Below, piece after piece: positions 27,411 to 35,750 of a stretch of DNA of 64,000 nt. The stretch is from positions 62,001 through 126,000 of the forward strand of contig CAYFLR010000007.1 in assembly GCA_964343805.1 (NCBI GenBank). Direction: 5' to 3'. Within the stretch, counting starts at the first letter, position 1; each line of letters opens with the position of its first letter. The DNA is from CAYFLR01 sp964343805 (GTDB taxonomy: Bacteria; Bdellovibrionota_B; Oligoflexia; CAYFLR01). The position numbers were made by a program, and so were the translations under genes. The notes beneath the pieces are model-generated. The model saw only the letters and a program-made list of their open reading frames with translations. It searched no databases and had not been told where the DNA came from.

Positions 27411-30400
27411 ATGACGAATTGGATCCCATTCTTGCTATTTTTCTTAATTTTTTCGCTGGTCTCATGTGAAGAGCTATTTAAAGAAGAGGAGGCGGAAGAA
27501 GAGGAAACCATTGCACAAACAACAGAGGAAGACCAACTGGAACTGAAAGGAAAGGTTGAGNNNNNNNNNNNNNNNNNNNNNNNNNNNNNNNNNNNNNNNN
27601 NNNNNNNNNNNNNNNNNNNNNNNNNNNNNNNNNNNNNNNNNNNNNNNNNNNNNNNGTCGAGTCCGAAGTCGAGTCCGAAGTCGAGTCCGAAGTCGAGTCC
27701 GAAGTCGAGTCCGAAGCTTCGATTAGTGAATATGAGCAGTGATCAAATAAGGGAAGGTTTAACTCTTATCGTCTCGGGACTCTATAGCGATGAGGAGTTT
27801 GGGACCACCATTGATATTGAAAATTATTATAATATTACAGATCTGGAGAACCCACTTTCCACCATAGTAAAAACAGTGAGGGCTGAAAAGGCAGGAGAGA
27901 TAAGTGGCGTTGTCCAACTGTTGGGTCAAAAAGATCATACTGGAATTGATGTTTATATTCCTGGAACACCTTTCATGGCTAAAACTGATGGGGATGGAAA
28001 TTATTTAATCAAAGGAATTCCTAGGGGTATTTGGCCGGTGTTAAGGGCTGAAAAGGATGGTTATATTCCTCTTACCATATCTGATGTCAACATACTCAGT
28101 GATAAAAAAACTGAGATCGTTAAAAAGCAAATGATGATAGATAAGGGAATTAATGGGGAAATTTTTATAGAGGGAGATGAGATTGTCGATGATTTGGAAG
28201 TGCTTGTTAGCCTAGATGCAGAAGGGGCCACTCTTTATCAGTTGAGTGAAAGTGAAGACTTTATTGATGCCAAGTGGCAAGTTTATACCAAAGAAACCTC
28301 ATTCACTTTTGAAAGCTCGGGGCGAAAAACACTCTATGCTCGTTTTACCAATGCCAATGGTTTAGAAAGTGGAGTTTATACTGACGAGGTGATCATAGAG
28401 CAAAGCCCTCCTTTGTATAAAGGCTTTAAATTAGAATATCCTCTTCTAACTTTAGAGTATGACGAACCGGAAACAGCGGTTGCAAAATATCATTACTGTA
28501 TAGGAACTGCCGATAATGAAGGTGAGTTTGTCTCCTGCAAGGATTCAAATTTGGCTCAAATTAACCTTGGCCTTTTTGATTTTAAGACCAGTTCTCTCCC
28601 TTATTTAAAGGTTAAAGCTATGAATCAAATGGAGCAAGAGAGCTCTTTCCAAACAGTCCCATTGTTTTCAACTTTACCCACTTTAACCCTCTCCTATCAG
28701 CACCCTTGGATAAGTTTGGACATATCCGATGATAATCCTGCCATCCAAGAGTTAAGCTTTTGTCTTTATTCCGATCAAGGTCATTGTAACGTAAAACCAT
28801 TTGAGGTTTTTACCAATCACAACATCCATATTACAAAAGTTTTGGATGGAGTTCCTCTGTTACAGCAAAGTCACGATAATACGGCTATATTGGTGCGAGC
28901 TAAAAATCAATTAGGTGTGTTTGTAGATCAAAAGCTGGTCCTTGATTCCTCTTCTCCCACAGGGAGCTTAGCTAGGAACTTAATCTCTCCCGCTCATTTT
29001 CCAGCCCATCAAATCTTCTTTAATTTCGATGATTCACAAAATCAGTTAGCTGAAATCCTTTTTAAAGTAAGCTACGACGGAAGTGATAGCAGTAGTTGGC
29101 AGAAGTTATCTAATGATGACAATAGCCTTGGTTGGTTAAAAGATGGTTTTGAGATTTCCGATCTTTCTTGGTTAAATAAAACTGGATTTGATGGGGTTTC
29201 ATTAAGGCCATTAGATGGATATCGTTATTTTCCGGTAACCACTGCTAGTAGAGTTGCACTGCGGGCATTGGGTATGAATATTTTTGGCATGAAATCTGCT
29301 ATGAGTGAGTTGTTACTCAGTAATAAAAAACCGAGCCTAGCTCTGGATGAAAATGATGAAACGAAGTTGTTAGCAGAGAATTTTCTGAGTATGGGAGGAG
29401 TGCATCTTTATGCCACAGACAATGACTGCAGTGATGAAAGCTCCTGTGAAAAATACCACATAAAAGAACATGCGAACATAAATCTATCAAGCTACCTATC
29501 TGTTCCGGTTAAAAGATTTGCTTACGCCATAAATCAAAGCTCGAACCCTCCGAGTCAAAGTGAGTTTACAGAAGTAAAAAGTTTAAACAGATCTTCTTTA
29601 CGGGACATTAAGAATGATGACAACGAAGAGGTGAAGTCTTACGAAAAGTTTATTCCTTATGAAGGCTTAATTGGAGGAAGTGAGTACAGCTTTCATGTGA
29701 GAGGTATTAGCAGTGTAGGGCAGCTCTCGCCTATATTGAGTAGTAAGTCCTTCCGGTATCAAGAGTTTAACTACCTTAAGAAATTCGTGCAGGAGCCCTA
29801 TTTAGGAAGCAGTGAGTATCCCACCTCCTATGTGGATTATTCTGCAAGTAAAGAGAGTCCTCATTATCAGGCGAACACCAGTCTTGAATTTCAAATGTAC
29901 GGTGTAGTGAGAGGCAGAACCAGCCCCAATCAAAATGACTTTTATGTTGCCCTGGTAGAGATGCCTGACCCCCTCTCTCCCTTTGAAGTAGGGTTATTTC
30001 TTGCCGTGCTCAATGAAAGAACCTCGAGTTGGTATCCCCTTTATGGTCCCCTTGATGTGGGGAGAATTCGAAAAGAGGTTCACCCGGGGATTTGTCATAT
30101 GGATATCTATCAAGATGATTTGTCAAAAATTGCTGTGGGCTGCGGTGATTATCGAGCTGTTATAGATATGCCTAAATTGGAGTACTATGATGGCAATAAA
30201 ATCGGCTATAGCAATATAACTCCCACCTCCTGGAGTATTAATAGTGATAATTATTGTTCTCCAAAAATATGGGGGGTAAAAGCGATTGGTACCCACCGTT
30301 TTATTTTTATGGTGGGTCTGGGCAATAAGGATGGAACTGGGAATTGTACCACTCCAAATCCTACCATGAGACTCTATGCTCATGACACCACCTACGCGAG

Positions 30401-31820
30401 TAACTTTGCTAGTTTTAACTATAGTAAGGTCCATCACACCGCCAATGATTGGGTTCAGCTATATGGTATGGATGTGATCTCAGCTGGAAGTGAAGATAAA
30501 CACGTTTTTACTGGTTTAGCTAATTACCTTTACTATGTAAGATATTTAGAAGGTAAGAATGAGACTTCTAATTGGCCAGTTGTGATTAGTAATACGGGAG
30601 GTCATGATTACCGGGTGACTGCCATACATGCCATCAGTTCCAATGAGATTCTTGCAGCTGTTACCGACCGGTATTCTTCAGCCCGGGGATTTGGATCACG
30701 AATCTACCGTTTAAAGACCGCAGACAGTTGGGCCACTTTTTCTTCTCAAACAGTTTTATGGGAGTCGAGTAAAGATAATATCAGTCTGGAGGATGATGGC
30801 AAGAAAACGGTCATCACACGTTTTGTTAAACCTAATGAAAGTAGCGACGAGCTTTATGCCCTGGTGAGTCGATTCAATGTTCTTGGTGGTGGGGGAGTGA
30901 GAAAAAACTATCGTTACTCACAAATTTTACATACTACCGACCGTATGAGTGATGATGATCTTTGGAAACCCATATGGGGGAATGCTCTTTTAACAACTCC
31001 CATAAGTCACTTGGATAAAGTGGATGGGTTTCTTTCCTTTGCTAGTATCGGAGGTGAGTTTGTGGCTGATTACCGCTGTTCAAAAGGAACTGTTGTCTCA
31101 GGTGATAGCTGTGAAGTGGTGGATAAGGGAGCTTATACCGATCAATATCATAGTTCCTCGGTTCAATCTTGCAGTAATGCATTGCCAACAGGTGCTTCTT
31201 ACAAATCCAAAGGCAGTCGCAGCTCAGTTTGCGAATGGGTCTGTGATACGGGATACGGAAAGTCGGAAGACGGTCTTTCCTGTGTGGCAGATGGGGATCC
31301 TGGTGGTACCGCTTTTTCTGCCAGTTGCACTGATAAGGCCACCTGTGCTTGCCCGGAGGATGTGAGTGTAGGAGATCTATGTAATGGGGGAATTGTCATT
31401 AAGAAGAAGAGTGACCGCCCGGTAACTCTAGATCACATTTACCTACAATATAGGGCTGCAGGCAATGATTCTCAAAGTATTTATTCAGCAGCCCAAAGTT
31501 ATTGTAATGGTTTGAGTTCAGGAGGAAAGACCGACTGGAGACTTCCTTACGCCGGAATTATAGGAGGTTTTAATCCGAGTCTTGCAACCACTGCTAGAAG
31601 CTCTGTATTTCACGAACTCTCGTTGGTTTGGCAAGCGGGCGGAGAATCTAATAGTTGGAGTGGGACCTTTAATGGAGTTGTTGCTGATACCTACTGGACC
31701 AGCAATCTCTATGCGACCAATGATTACTGGTTAGGAAATCTCAATGATGGAACCATCACATCTCATGCATTATTTAACACCACCAATTATTTTCGTTGTG
31801 TAAGGGGAGGAGGGCGATAA
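27411..31820 (+). CDS. Giant surface lipoprotein with tandem-repeat linker and C-terminal DUF1566 (Lcl) domain
   Basis: The start at 27411 has AAGGAGAGG upstream and a lipobox (SLVSCEE). An acidic stretch of about 30 residues runs into the gap at 27561-27655 and then into five 12-bp repeats read as SSPK. Beyond lie a carboxypeptidase-regulatory-like beta domain (AGEISGVVQLLGQ, AKTDGDGNYLIKGIPRG), Ig or Fn3-like beta segments, a region around residues 850-1200 with BNR-like beta motifs, a Cys-rich part (CTDKATCACPEDVSVGDLC) and a last domain of the DUF1566/Lcl type (TDWRLPYAGIIGG, TYWTSNLY, FRCVRGGGR). It is probably anchored to the outer membrane and exposed. Whether the frame before the gap truly joins the frame after it is unproven. 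Confidence 0.8.
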   Translation: MTNWIPFLLFFLIFSLVSCEELFKEEEAEEEETIAQTTEEDQLELKGKVEXXXXXXXXXXXXXXXXXXXXXXXXXXXXXXXXSSPKSSPKSSPKSSPKSSPKLRLVNMSSDQIREGLTLIVSGLYSDEEFGTTIDIENYYNITDLENPLSTIVKTVRAEKAGEISGVVQLLGQKDHTGIDVYIPGTPFMAKTDGDGNYLIKGIPRGIWPVLRAEKDGYIPLTISDVNILSDKKTEIVKKQMMIDKGINGEIFIEGDEIVDDLEVLVSLDAEGATLYQLSESEDFIDAKWQVYTKETSFTFESSGRKTLYARFTNANGLESGVYTDEVIIEQSPPLYKGFKLEYPLLTLEYDEPETAVAKYHYCIGTADNEGEFVSCKDSNLAQINLGLFDFKTSSLPYLKVKAMNQMEQESSFQTVPLFSTLPTLTLSYQHPWISLDISDDNPAIQELSFCLYSDQGHCNVKPFEVFTNHNIHITKVLDGVPLLQQSHDNTAILVRAKNQLGVFVDQKLVLDSSSPTGSLARNLISPAHFPAHQIFFNFDDSQNQLAEILFKVSYDGSDSSSWQKLSNDDNSLGWLKDGFEISDLSWLNKTGFDGVSLRPLDGYRYFPVTTASRVALRALGMNIFGMKSAMSELLLSNKKPSLALDENDETKLLAENFLSMGGVHLYATDNDCSDESSCEKYHIKEHANINLSSYLSVPVKRFAYAINQSSNPPSQSEFTEVKSLNRSSLRDIKNDDNEEVKSYEKFIPYEGLIGGSEYSFHVRGISSVGQLSPILSSKSFRYQEFNYLKKFVQEPYLGSSEYPTSYVDYSASKESPHYQANTSLEFQMYGVVRGRTSPNQNDFYVALVEMPDPLSPFEVGLFLAVLNERTSSWYPLYGPLDVGRIRKEVHPGICHMDIYQDDLSKIAVGCGDYRAVIDMPKLEYYDGNKIGYSNITPTSWSINSDNYCSPKIWGVKAIGTHRFIFMVGLGNKDGTGNCTTPNPTMRLYAHDTTYASNFASFNYSKVHHTANDWVQLYGMDVISAGSEDKHVFTGLANYLYYVRYLEGKNETSNWPVVISNTGGHDYRVTAIHAISSNEILAAVTDRYSSARGFGSRIYRLKTADSWATFSSQTVLWESSKDNISLEDDGKKTVITRFVKPNESSDELYALVSRFNVLGGGGVRKNYRYSQILHTTDRMSDDDLWKPIWGNALLTTPISHLDKVDGFLSFASIGGEFVADYRCSKGTVVSGDSCEVVDKGAYTDQYHSSSVQSCSNALPTGASYKSKGSRSSVCEWVCDTGYGKSEDGLSCVADGDPGGTAFSASCTDKATCACPEDVSVGDLCNGGIVIKKKSDRPVTLDHIYLQYRAAGNDSQSIYSAAQSYCNGLSSGGKTDWRLPYAGIIGGFNPSLATTARSSVFHELSLVWQAGGESNSWSGTFNGVVADTYWTSNLYATNDYWLGNLNDGTITSHALFNTTNYFRCVRGGGR
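27656..27715 (+). repeat. 12-bp tandem repeat, five complete copies visible, abutting an assembly gap
   Basis: GTCGAGTCCGAA is repeated five times without mismatch directly after the gap at 27561-27655, so the array is probably longer and caused the gap. In the frame of the long downstream protein it encodes SSPK; in the frame one base earlier it encodes VESE, but that frame stops at TGA 27740-27742. Copy-number change would lengthen or shorten the linker without altering the frame. Confidence 0.95.
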
Positions 31821-31834
31821 AAACCTCCCCTTTT
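31802..31834 (+). terminator. Terminator overlapping the stop codon of the giant lipoprotein
   Basis: AAGGGGAGG (31802-31810) pairs perfectly with CCTCCCCTT (31824-31832), followed by TT to give a run of four T. The loop of 13 nt contains the stop codon TAA. The T run is short but the 9-bp stem is strong. Confidence 0.75.
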
Positions 31835-31910
31835 GAGGGACATTTCTCTCATAATTGGGTAAAATAGGTTTATATATCCTGGATCTGCAAAACTGAAAAA
31901 AGGACTCCTC

Positions 31911-33776
31911 ATGCATTTGATTATAGTTGCCAAACCAGAAATTCAAACAGAGTGTACTGAACTCATAGCAGACTATGAATGTAAAATAGACTGTTACAAA
32001 GACTCAGAAGTTCTTCTGTCCCAAAAAGAGACTCTTGATCCCTCTAAGCATTATGTCTTCTTGTTAGATGATCAACTGCCTGGAATGAACTGCTTTCAAT
32101 TAGTACAGCAATTGGCACAGGATTTTCAAGCCAGTCAATTCTGTCTCTTTTGTGGAGAATACAATGCTAATCAGCGAGATGTATCCAAAGAGATAGGGGT
32201 GACAGCCTGGGTTGATAAACCGCTTCAGCGAGAAACTCTTATCTCTTTCTTAACTGATATTGAGCAAGGGAAATTTTATCAAGCTCCCAGAGAAAAACTT
32301 CCTTTTAATGTAAAACCGGGACGCTTGGTCATTAATCATGAAAAAAACCAAGTTTTTTTTGAAGGCACCTTTGATGATGGCTCTTGGCTCGATCGGATTT
32401 TAGATTTCAATATAGAGGAACCGATTATCCATTTTGATTTTGCCAAAGTCACATCCATCAATATTGAAGGGGTCAAAGCGTGGAGTAATTTTGCCCAAAA
32501 AATACCCGAAACAATCTGCTATCTGCACAATTGTCCAGTTCAATTGATTGAATTTCTAAATATGATGCCTGATTTTTTTCATTATCGGGCCCAGGTAATG
32601 AGTTTCCATGTTCCTGTTTATAACCACGAAAGCTTTGAAAATGAAACCTGCCTTATTGAAGTGGGAGAAGATTTTAGTGGGAGTTTGAAAAAATTGGTAG
32701 AGTCGGAAGTAAAAAATGCGAATATCAATTTTGAAATTGGTTGTGATTTGGACAGTTTTCTATCCTTTGGTGGGACGGCAGAAGAAGGAACTGCTCCTGA
32801 TATCTGGATATCTTATTTGCAGTATTTTGCCGGCGTAAATCGTAATGCTTTGATGGAAATGCAAATGACCCAGACAGCGGTGCTGGACCAATCATCCAAA
32901 ATAGTGGGCCGCTTTTCATGTTTCACTGCCGCTTCGAAGGTTTTACCTTTCGAATTTTCTTTTCCCGAAATTACCCGTAGAGATATTATCCCTAAAATCA
33001 TCGGAACCTACGGAGGGATTATTCAGCTGGTGGATTCGGTTTCTGAAGTGATTCGTATTTTAACTATGAAATGGCTTCGGGTTAAAACCATGGATGATCG
33101 TTTTATGCTGAAAGATGACTTTCAAAAGCTGCTTGTAAGAGAAGAGGATAAGTTTCTTGAAGAACTGCGAAATGATCTTAAAGAGAGTCAAATTGATCAA
33201 CTGGAACAGTCCTATAATGAAACATTGGAAGAAGAAAAACTGCTAGCCATGACAATGGCTTGTCTTGGAGTCTTGGCTAAAATTTTAAAAAGACATGAGC
33301 AAGTCATTAATGGAAAAGGGGTCAGTCTTTTACAGGTATTTCATGATGTTTTTCAATCTGAAGTCGCCAGTGGTGAACTGGCACAATTTGCTCAGAAAGT
33401 GGCCGAGGGCGAGATCGAACTTTCAGAAAAAAATTACTTGGAATACTCTTGGGAAGCTGCTGTCAGTTGGGATCAGCAAAGTAATGATGTCAAAGTATTT
33501 GATTTAGTAAGGCAGACCATTGATGATTTAGAGGTGGACTTTTCTAGAGTCATGACTGTGATGATGGCTCATGACTTAGTATCTCAGTTGTTTGAACATC
33601 GTATTTTCGAAATATCCATGTGGCAGGAACAAACTCCTATCGAACAGCTTATAGAAGGTATCGGATCAAAGTTGGTGACCGTGATTGAGAAGGCTGCTTA
33701 CTCCTTTTATTTTTCCGATTTCGATGCCACCGAACCCGCAGAGGCAGTGGATATGAATGAAATTACCTTTTTCTGA
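31911..33776 (+). CDS. Receiver domain fused to STAS-like and unrecognised C-terminal regions
   Basis: Residues 1 to about 125 form a receiver-like domain: LIIVAKPEIQTECTEL, the acceptor Asp in YVFLLDDQLPGMN, Lys in AWVDKPLQ; the usual Ser/Thr position reads Cys-Gly. Residues about 140-245 have the alternating pattern of a STAS (anti-anti-sigma) domain, with THFDFAKVTSINIEGVKAW-like wording (as seen: IIHFDFAKVTSINIEGV). The rest, to residue 621, is unfamiliar: a beta region near 330-360, then mainly helices and coiled coil. It has no DNA-binding domain, membrane helix or signal peptide, so it probably works by protein contact in the cytoplasm. AAAAAAGGA precedes the ATG. Convergent with the TSUP gene, whose end it touches. 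Confidence 0.65.
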   Translation: MHLIIVAKPEIQTECTELIADYECKIDCYKDSEVLLSQKETLDPSKHYVFLLDDQLPGMNCFQLVQQLAQDFQASQFCLFCGEYNANQRDVSKEIGVTAWVDKPLQRETLISFLTDIEQGKFYQAPREKLPFNVKPGRLVINHEKNQVFFEGTFDDGSWLDRILDFNIEEPIIHFDFAKVTSINIEGVKAWSNFAQKIPETICYLHNCPVQLIEFLNMMPDFFHYRAQVMSFHVPVYNHESFENETCLIEVGEDFSGSLKKLVESEVKNANINFEIGCDLDSFLSFGGTAEEGTAPDIWISYLQYFAGVNRNALMEMQMTQTAVLDQSSKIVGRFSCFTAASKVLPFEFSFPEITRRDIIPKIIGTYGGIIQLVDSVSEVIRILTMKWLRVKTMDDRFMLKDDFQKLLVREEDKFLEELRNDLKESQIDQLEQSYNETLEEEKLLAMTMACLGVLAKILKRHEQVINGKGVSLLQVFHDVFQSEVASGELAQFAQKVAEGEIELSEKNYLEYSWEAAVSWDQQSNDVKVFDLVRQTIDDLEVDFSRVMTVMMAHDLVSQLFEHRIFEISMWQEQTPIEQLIEGIGSKLVTVIEKAAYSFYFSDFDATEPAEAVDMNEITFF

Positions 33777-34565
33777 TTACGTGACAGACCATAAAATCTT
33801 TATGGCAGACAGTCCAATAATGATTCCTAAAATAAAACGTAACCAGCTAACGGATAGTTTATGGCTGAGTATGCTTCCTAAGTAGGTTGCTGGTAGAATA
33901 AAAACCAGGACCGGTAAGGCCATTTTCCATGGGATATGATTGGTAAAACCTTTACCAATTGTTCCAGCCAGAGTGGCTAAAAGGGCGATTCCGAGATTGC
34001 TGCCTATGGCAACTCGAGTGGGTACTTTTACAAAGCTCGTCATGAGTGGTATTAAAATGAAGGATCCCCCTTGTCCCACTAGTCCCCCCAGAAAACCAAT
34101 GGAAGCTCCCGTCAAAAAAGATCGTCCGGTGTTTATTTTAAGAGTCTCTAAATCGGGGTACTCCTCTTCTTTTTTACTTTGAGGTAAAAATATAAGCCAA
34201 GTGGCAATAAGGGCTAAGAGGCCGAGTATAATTGTTAAGATTTTTTCCTCAATGAAACCGGTTAAGACACCTCCCATTAAAGCAAAAATAAAAACAGGAA
34301 AGCCGATTTTTTTAATTAATGAAAAGGAAACTGTTTTGTATTTTTTATGAATAAAAAGGCCTATGAGACATGAAAATAGGCCTTGGAGAATGGTTATGCC
34401 CGCAATGTCCTTAATTGAAAGTGGGGAAAGATTCATTAAAGGTGGGAGAATTAGAAGGAGGGGAGCTAGAATAATGCCTCCACCAATACCGAGCAACCCA
34501 GAAAAAAAACCTGTAATAAAAGCCATCACAGAAAGAGTGATCAAGAGGGAATAGGGATCAGACAA
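33777..34565 (-). CDS. TSUP (TauE/SafE) family membrane permease
   Basis: A 262-residue integral membrane protein with about eight helices. The paired family motifs are clear: FFSGLLGIGGGIILAPLLL in the first half and GFLGGLVGQGGSFILIPLM in the second. TSUP proteins carry sulfur-containing anions such as sulfite, thiosulfate or sulfonates. The start is a TTG at 34565 with AGAGG 6 nt upstream, and it overlaps the last codons of selD, so translation of the two is coupled. That pairing suggests transport of a selenium compound such as selenite, or of a sulfur oxyanion; this is inference from position only. Confidence 0.9.
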   Translation of the reverse strand: MSDPYSLLITLSVMAFITGFFSGLLGIGGGIILAPLLLILPPLMNLSPLSIKDIAGITILQGLFSCLIGLFIHKKYKTVSFSLIKKIGFPVFIFALMGGVLTGFIEEKILTIILGLLALIATWLIFLPQSKKEEEYPDLETLKINTGRSFLTGASIGFLGGLVGQGGSFILIPLMTSFVKVPTRVAIGSNLGIALLATLAGTIGKGFTNHIPWKMALPVLVFILPATYLGSILSHKLSVSWLRFILGIIIGLSAIKILWSVT

Positions 34566-35601
34566 TATGAACCTCTGGAGATCCCTTTTCTACCCTGCCG
34601 ATATAATAGGCGGGAACGCCCTTTTTATTTAACTCCTCCAGATAGTTATCCTTTTCAGAATAGGGCAGTGAGATGAGTAACCCCCCTGATGTTTGAGGAT
34701 CAAAAAGGAGCTCTTCTTCTGCTTTTGTGAGGGATGTCATTATGCTTAACAAACCCTTCACCATCTCTCGGTTTCCTTTATTACTACCGGTAGAAACTCC
34801 TTTACGGTACATTTCGAAAGCTCCTGGGTAAAAGGCAAGATGGTTATATTCAACCTTAATACTCACTTTACTTCCTTGTGCCACTTCTGCTAAATGACCC
34901 GCTATGCCGAAACCTGTAATATCGGTGCAGGCGTTTACATCATATTTAAGAGCCACTTCCATGGCTCGGTCATTCAGGCTTGCTACGATAGGTAGCACCT
35001 CTTTTTCTACTTCTTTATAAGGGATTTTTTTAGCTCTCACTGCATTGAAAATGACTCCAGTACCAAGGGGTTTGGTAAGGATGAGAGCATCTCCAGGGAG
35101 TGAACCGGCATTGGTAATCACTCGGTCAGGGTGCACGATTCCATTGACACAAAGACCAAATTTAGGCTCTTCATCATCAACCGAGTGGCCTCCCACCAAA
35201 CAGGCTTTAGCTTCTGCCACTTTATCCGCTGCTCCATTTAAAATATCTCTGAGTACTCCTAAATCGAGCTGATTTTGAGGAAACATAACCAAATTGAGAG
35301 CGGTATTGGGTTTACCCCCCATTGAATAAACATCGGATATAGAGTTGGCAGCAGCGATTTGACCAAACCAATAGGGGTCATCAACTGGGGGAGTGATAAA
35401 ATCTACAGTGTTAATCATGGCGAGGTTATCACTGAGTTTGTATACAGCCGCATCATCTGCGGTTTCAATTCCCACCAGTAAATTAGGATCACTGGGTGTT
35501 TTTAACCCTTTTAACGCTTCCGACAGACCTGTCGGACTTATTTTAGCAGCTCACCCACAGGTTCTGGCTAGATGGGTGAGCGTCTTTTTTTTGAAAATCA
35601 T
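34558..35601 (-). CDS. selD: Selenide, water dikinase (selenophosphate synthetase), selenocysteine-containing
   Basis: SelD makes selenophosphate from selenide and ATP for Sec-tRNA synthesis. From the ATG at 35601 (AAGGAG 5 nt upstream) the reading is MIFKKKTLTHLARTCG, then UGA at codon 17 (35553-35551), then AAKISPTGLSEALKGL and the conserved LLVGIETADDAAVYKL. Codon 17 is the place of catalytic Cys17 of E. coli SelD, and the essential Lys follows three residues later. Later motifs also fit: LVGGHSVDDEEPKFGL, ACTDITGFGIAGH, LLFDPQTSGGLLISLP. With Sec the protein is 347 residues, the family norm; starting after the UGA (35475) would lose the active site. A SECIS-like hairpin follows the UGA. 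Confidence 0.93.
35520..35535 (-). promoter_or_regulatory. SECIS element inside selD
   Basis: On the minus strand CCGACA pairs with TGTCGG across the loop GGTC, a perfect 6-bp hairpin that starts 15 nt after the in-frame UGA. The top of the hairpin reads AGGTCT, the same as the SelB-binding loop of the E. coli fdhF SECIS, and its distance from the UGA (20 nt to the loop) is close to the fdhF spacing. It lies within coding sequence, as bacterial SECIS elements do. Confidence 0.88.
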
Positions 35602-35628
35602 TTCAACTCCTTAAAGCAATAATAAAAT

Positions 35629-35657
35629 ATTATGGTCATTCCAGGGAAATTATTCAA
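35629..35657 (-). promoter_or_regulatory. Sigma70-type promoter of selD
   Basis: Read on the minus strand, TTGAAT (35657-35652) and CATAAT (35634-35629) are separated by exactly 17 nt. Transcription would begin about 20 nt before the ribosome-binding site AAGGAG (35612-35607), which supports the ATG at 35601 as the selD start. Confidence 0.55.
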
Positions 35658-35695
35658 GAAGATTTAGATTTTGTGTGCTTTGATACACCCACAAA

Positions 35696-35704
35696 TGGTA
35701 TAAT
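35696..35704 (+). promoter_or_regulatory. Extended -10 promoter of the 7TM sensor kinase gene
   Basis: TGGTATAAT is a perfect extended -10 element. It lies 47 nt before the ATG at 35751 and is divergent from the selD promoter. It falls downstream of the alternative GTG at 35673, arguing for the later start of the kinase. Confidence 0.55.
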
Positions 35705-35750
35705 GTGTAAAGGAAATAAACCCTATTTTTATATAGGTAATATAACTATT

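Noticed and set aside
27241..27465. Small minus-strand frame upstream of the giant lipoprotein
   Set aside because: It covers the promoter and start of the divergent gene, has no ribosome-binding site and no recognisable protein pattern.
27656..27715. Tandem repeat as a CRISPR array
   Set aside because: The units are 12 bp, contiguous and without spacers, and they lie in a coding frame.
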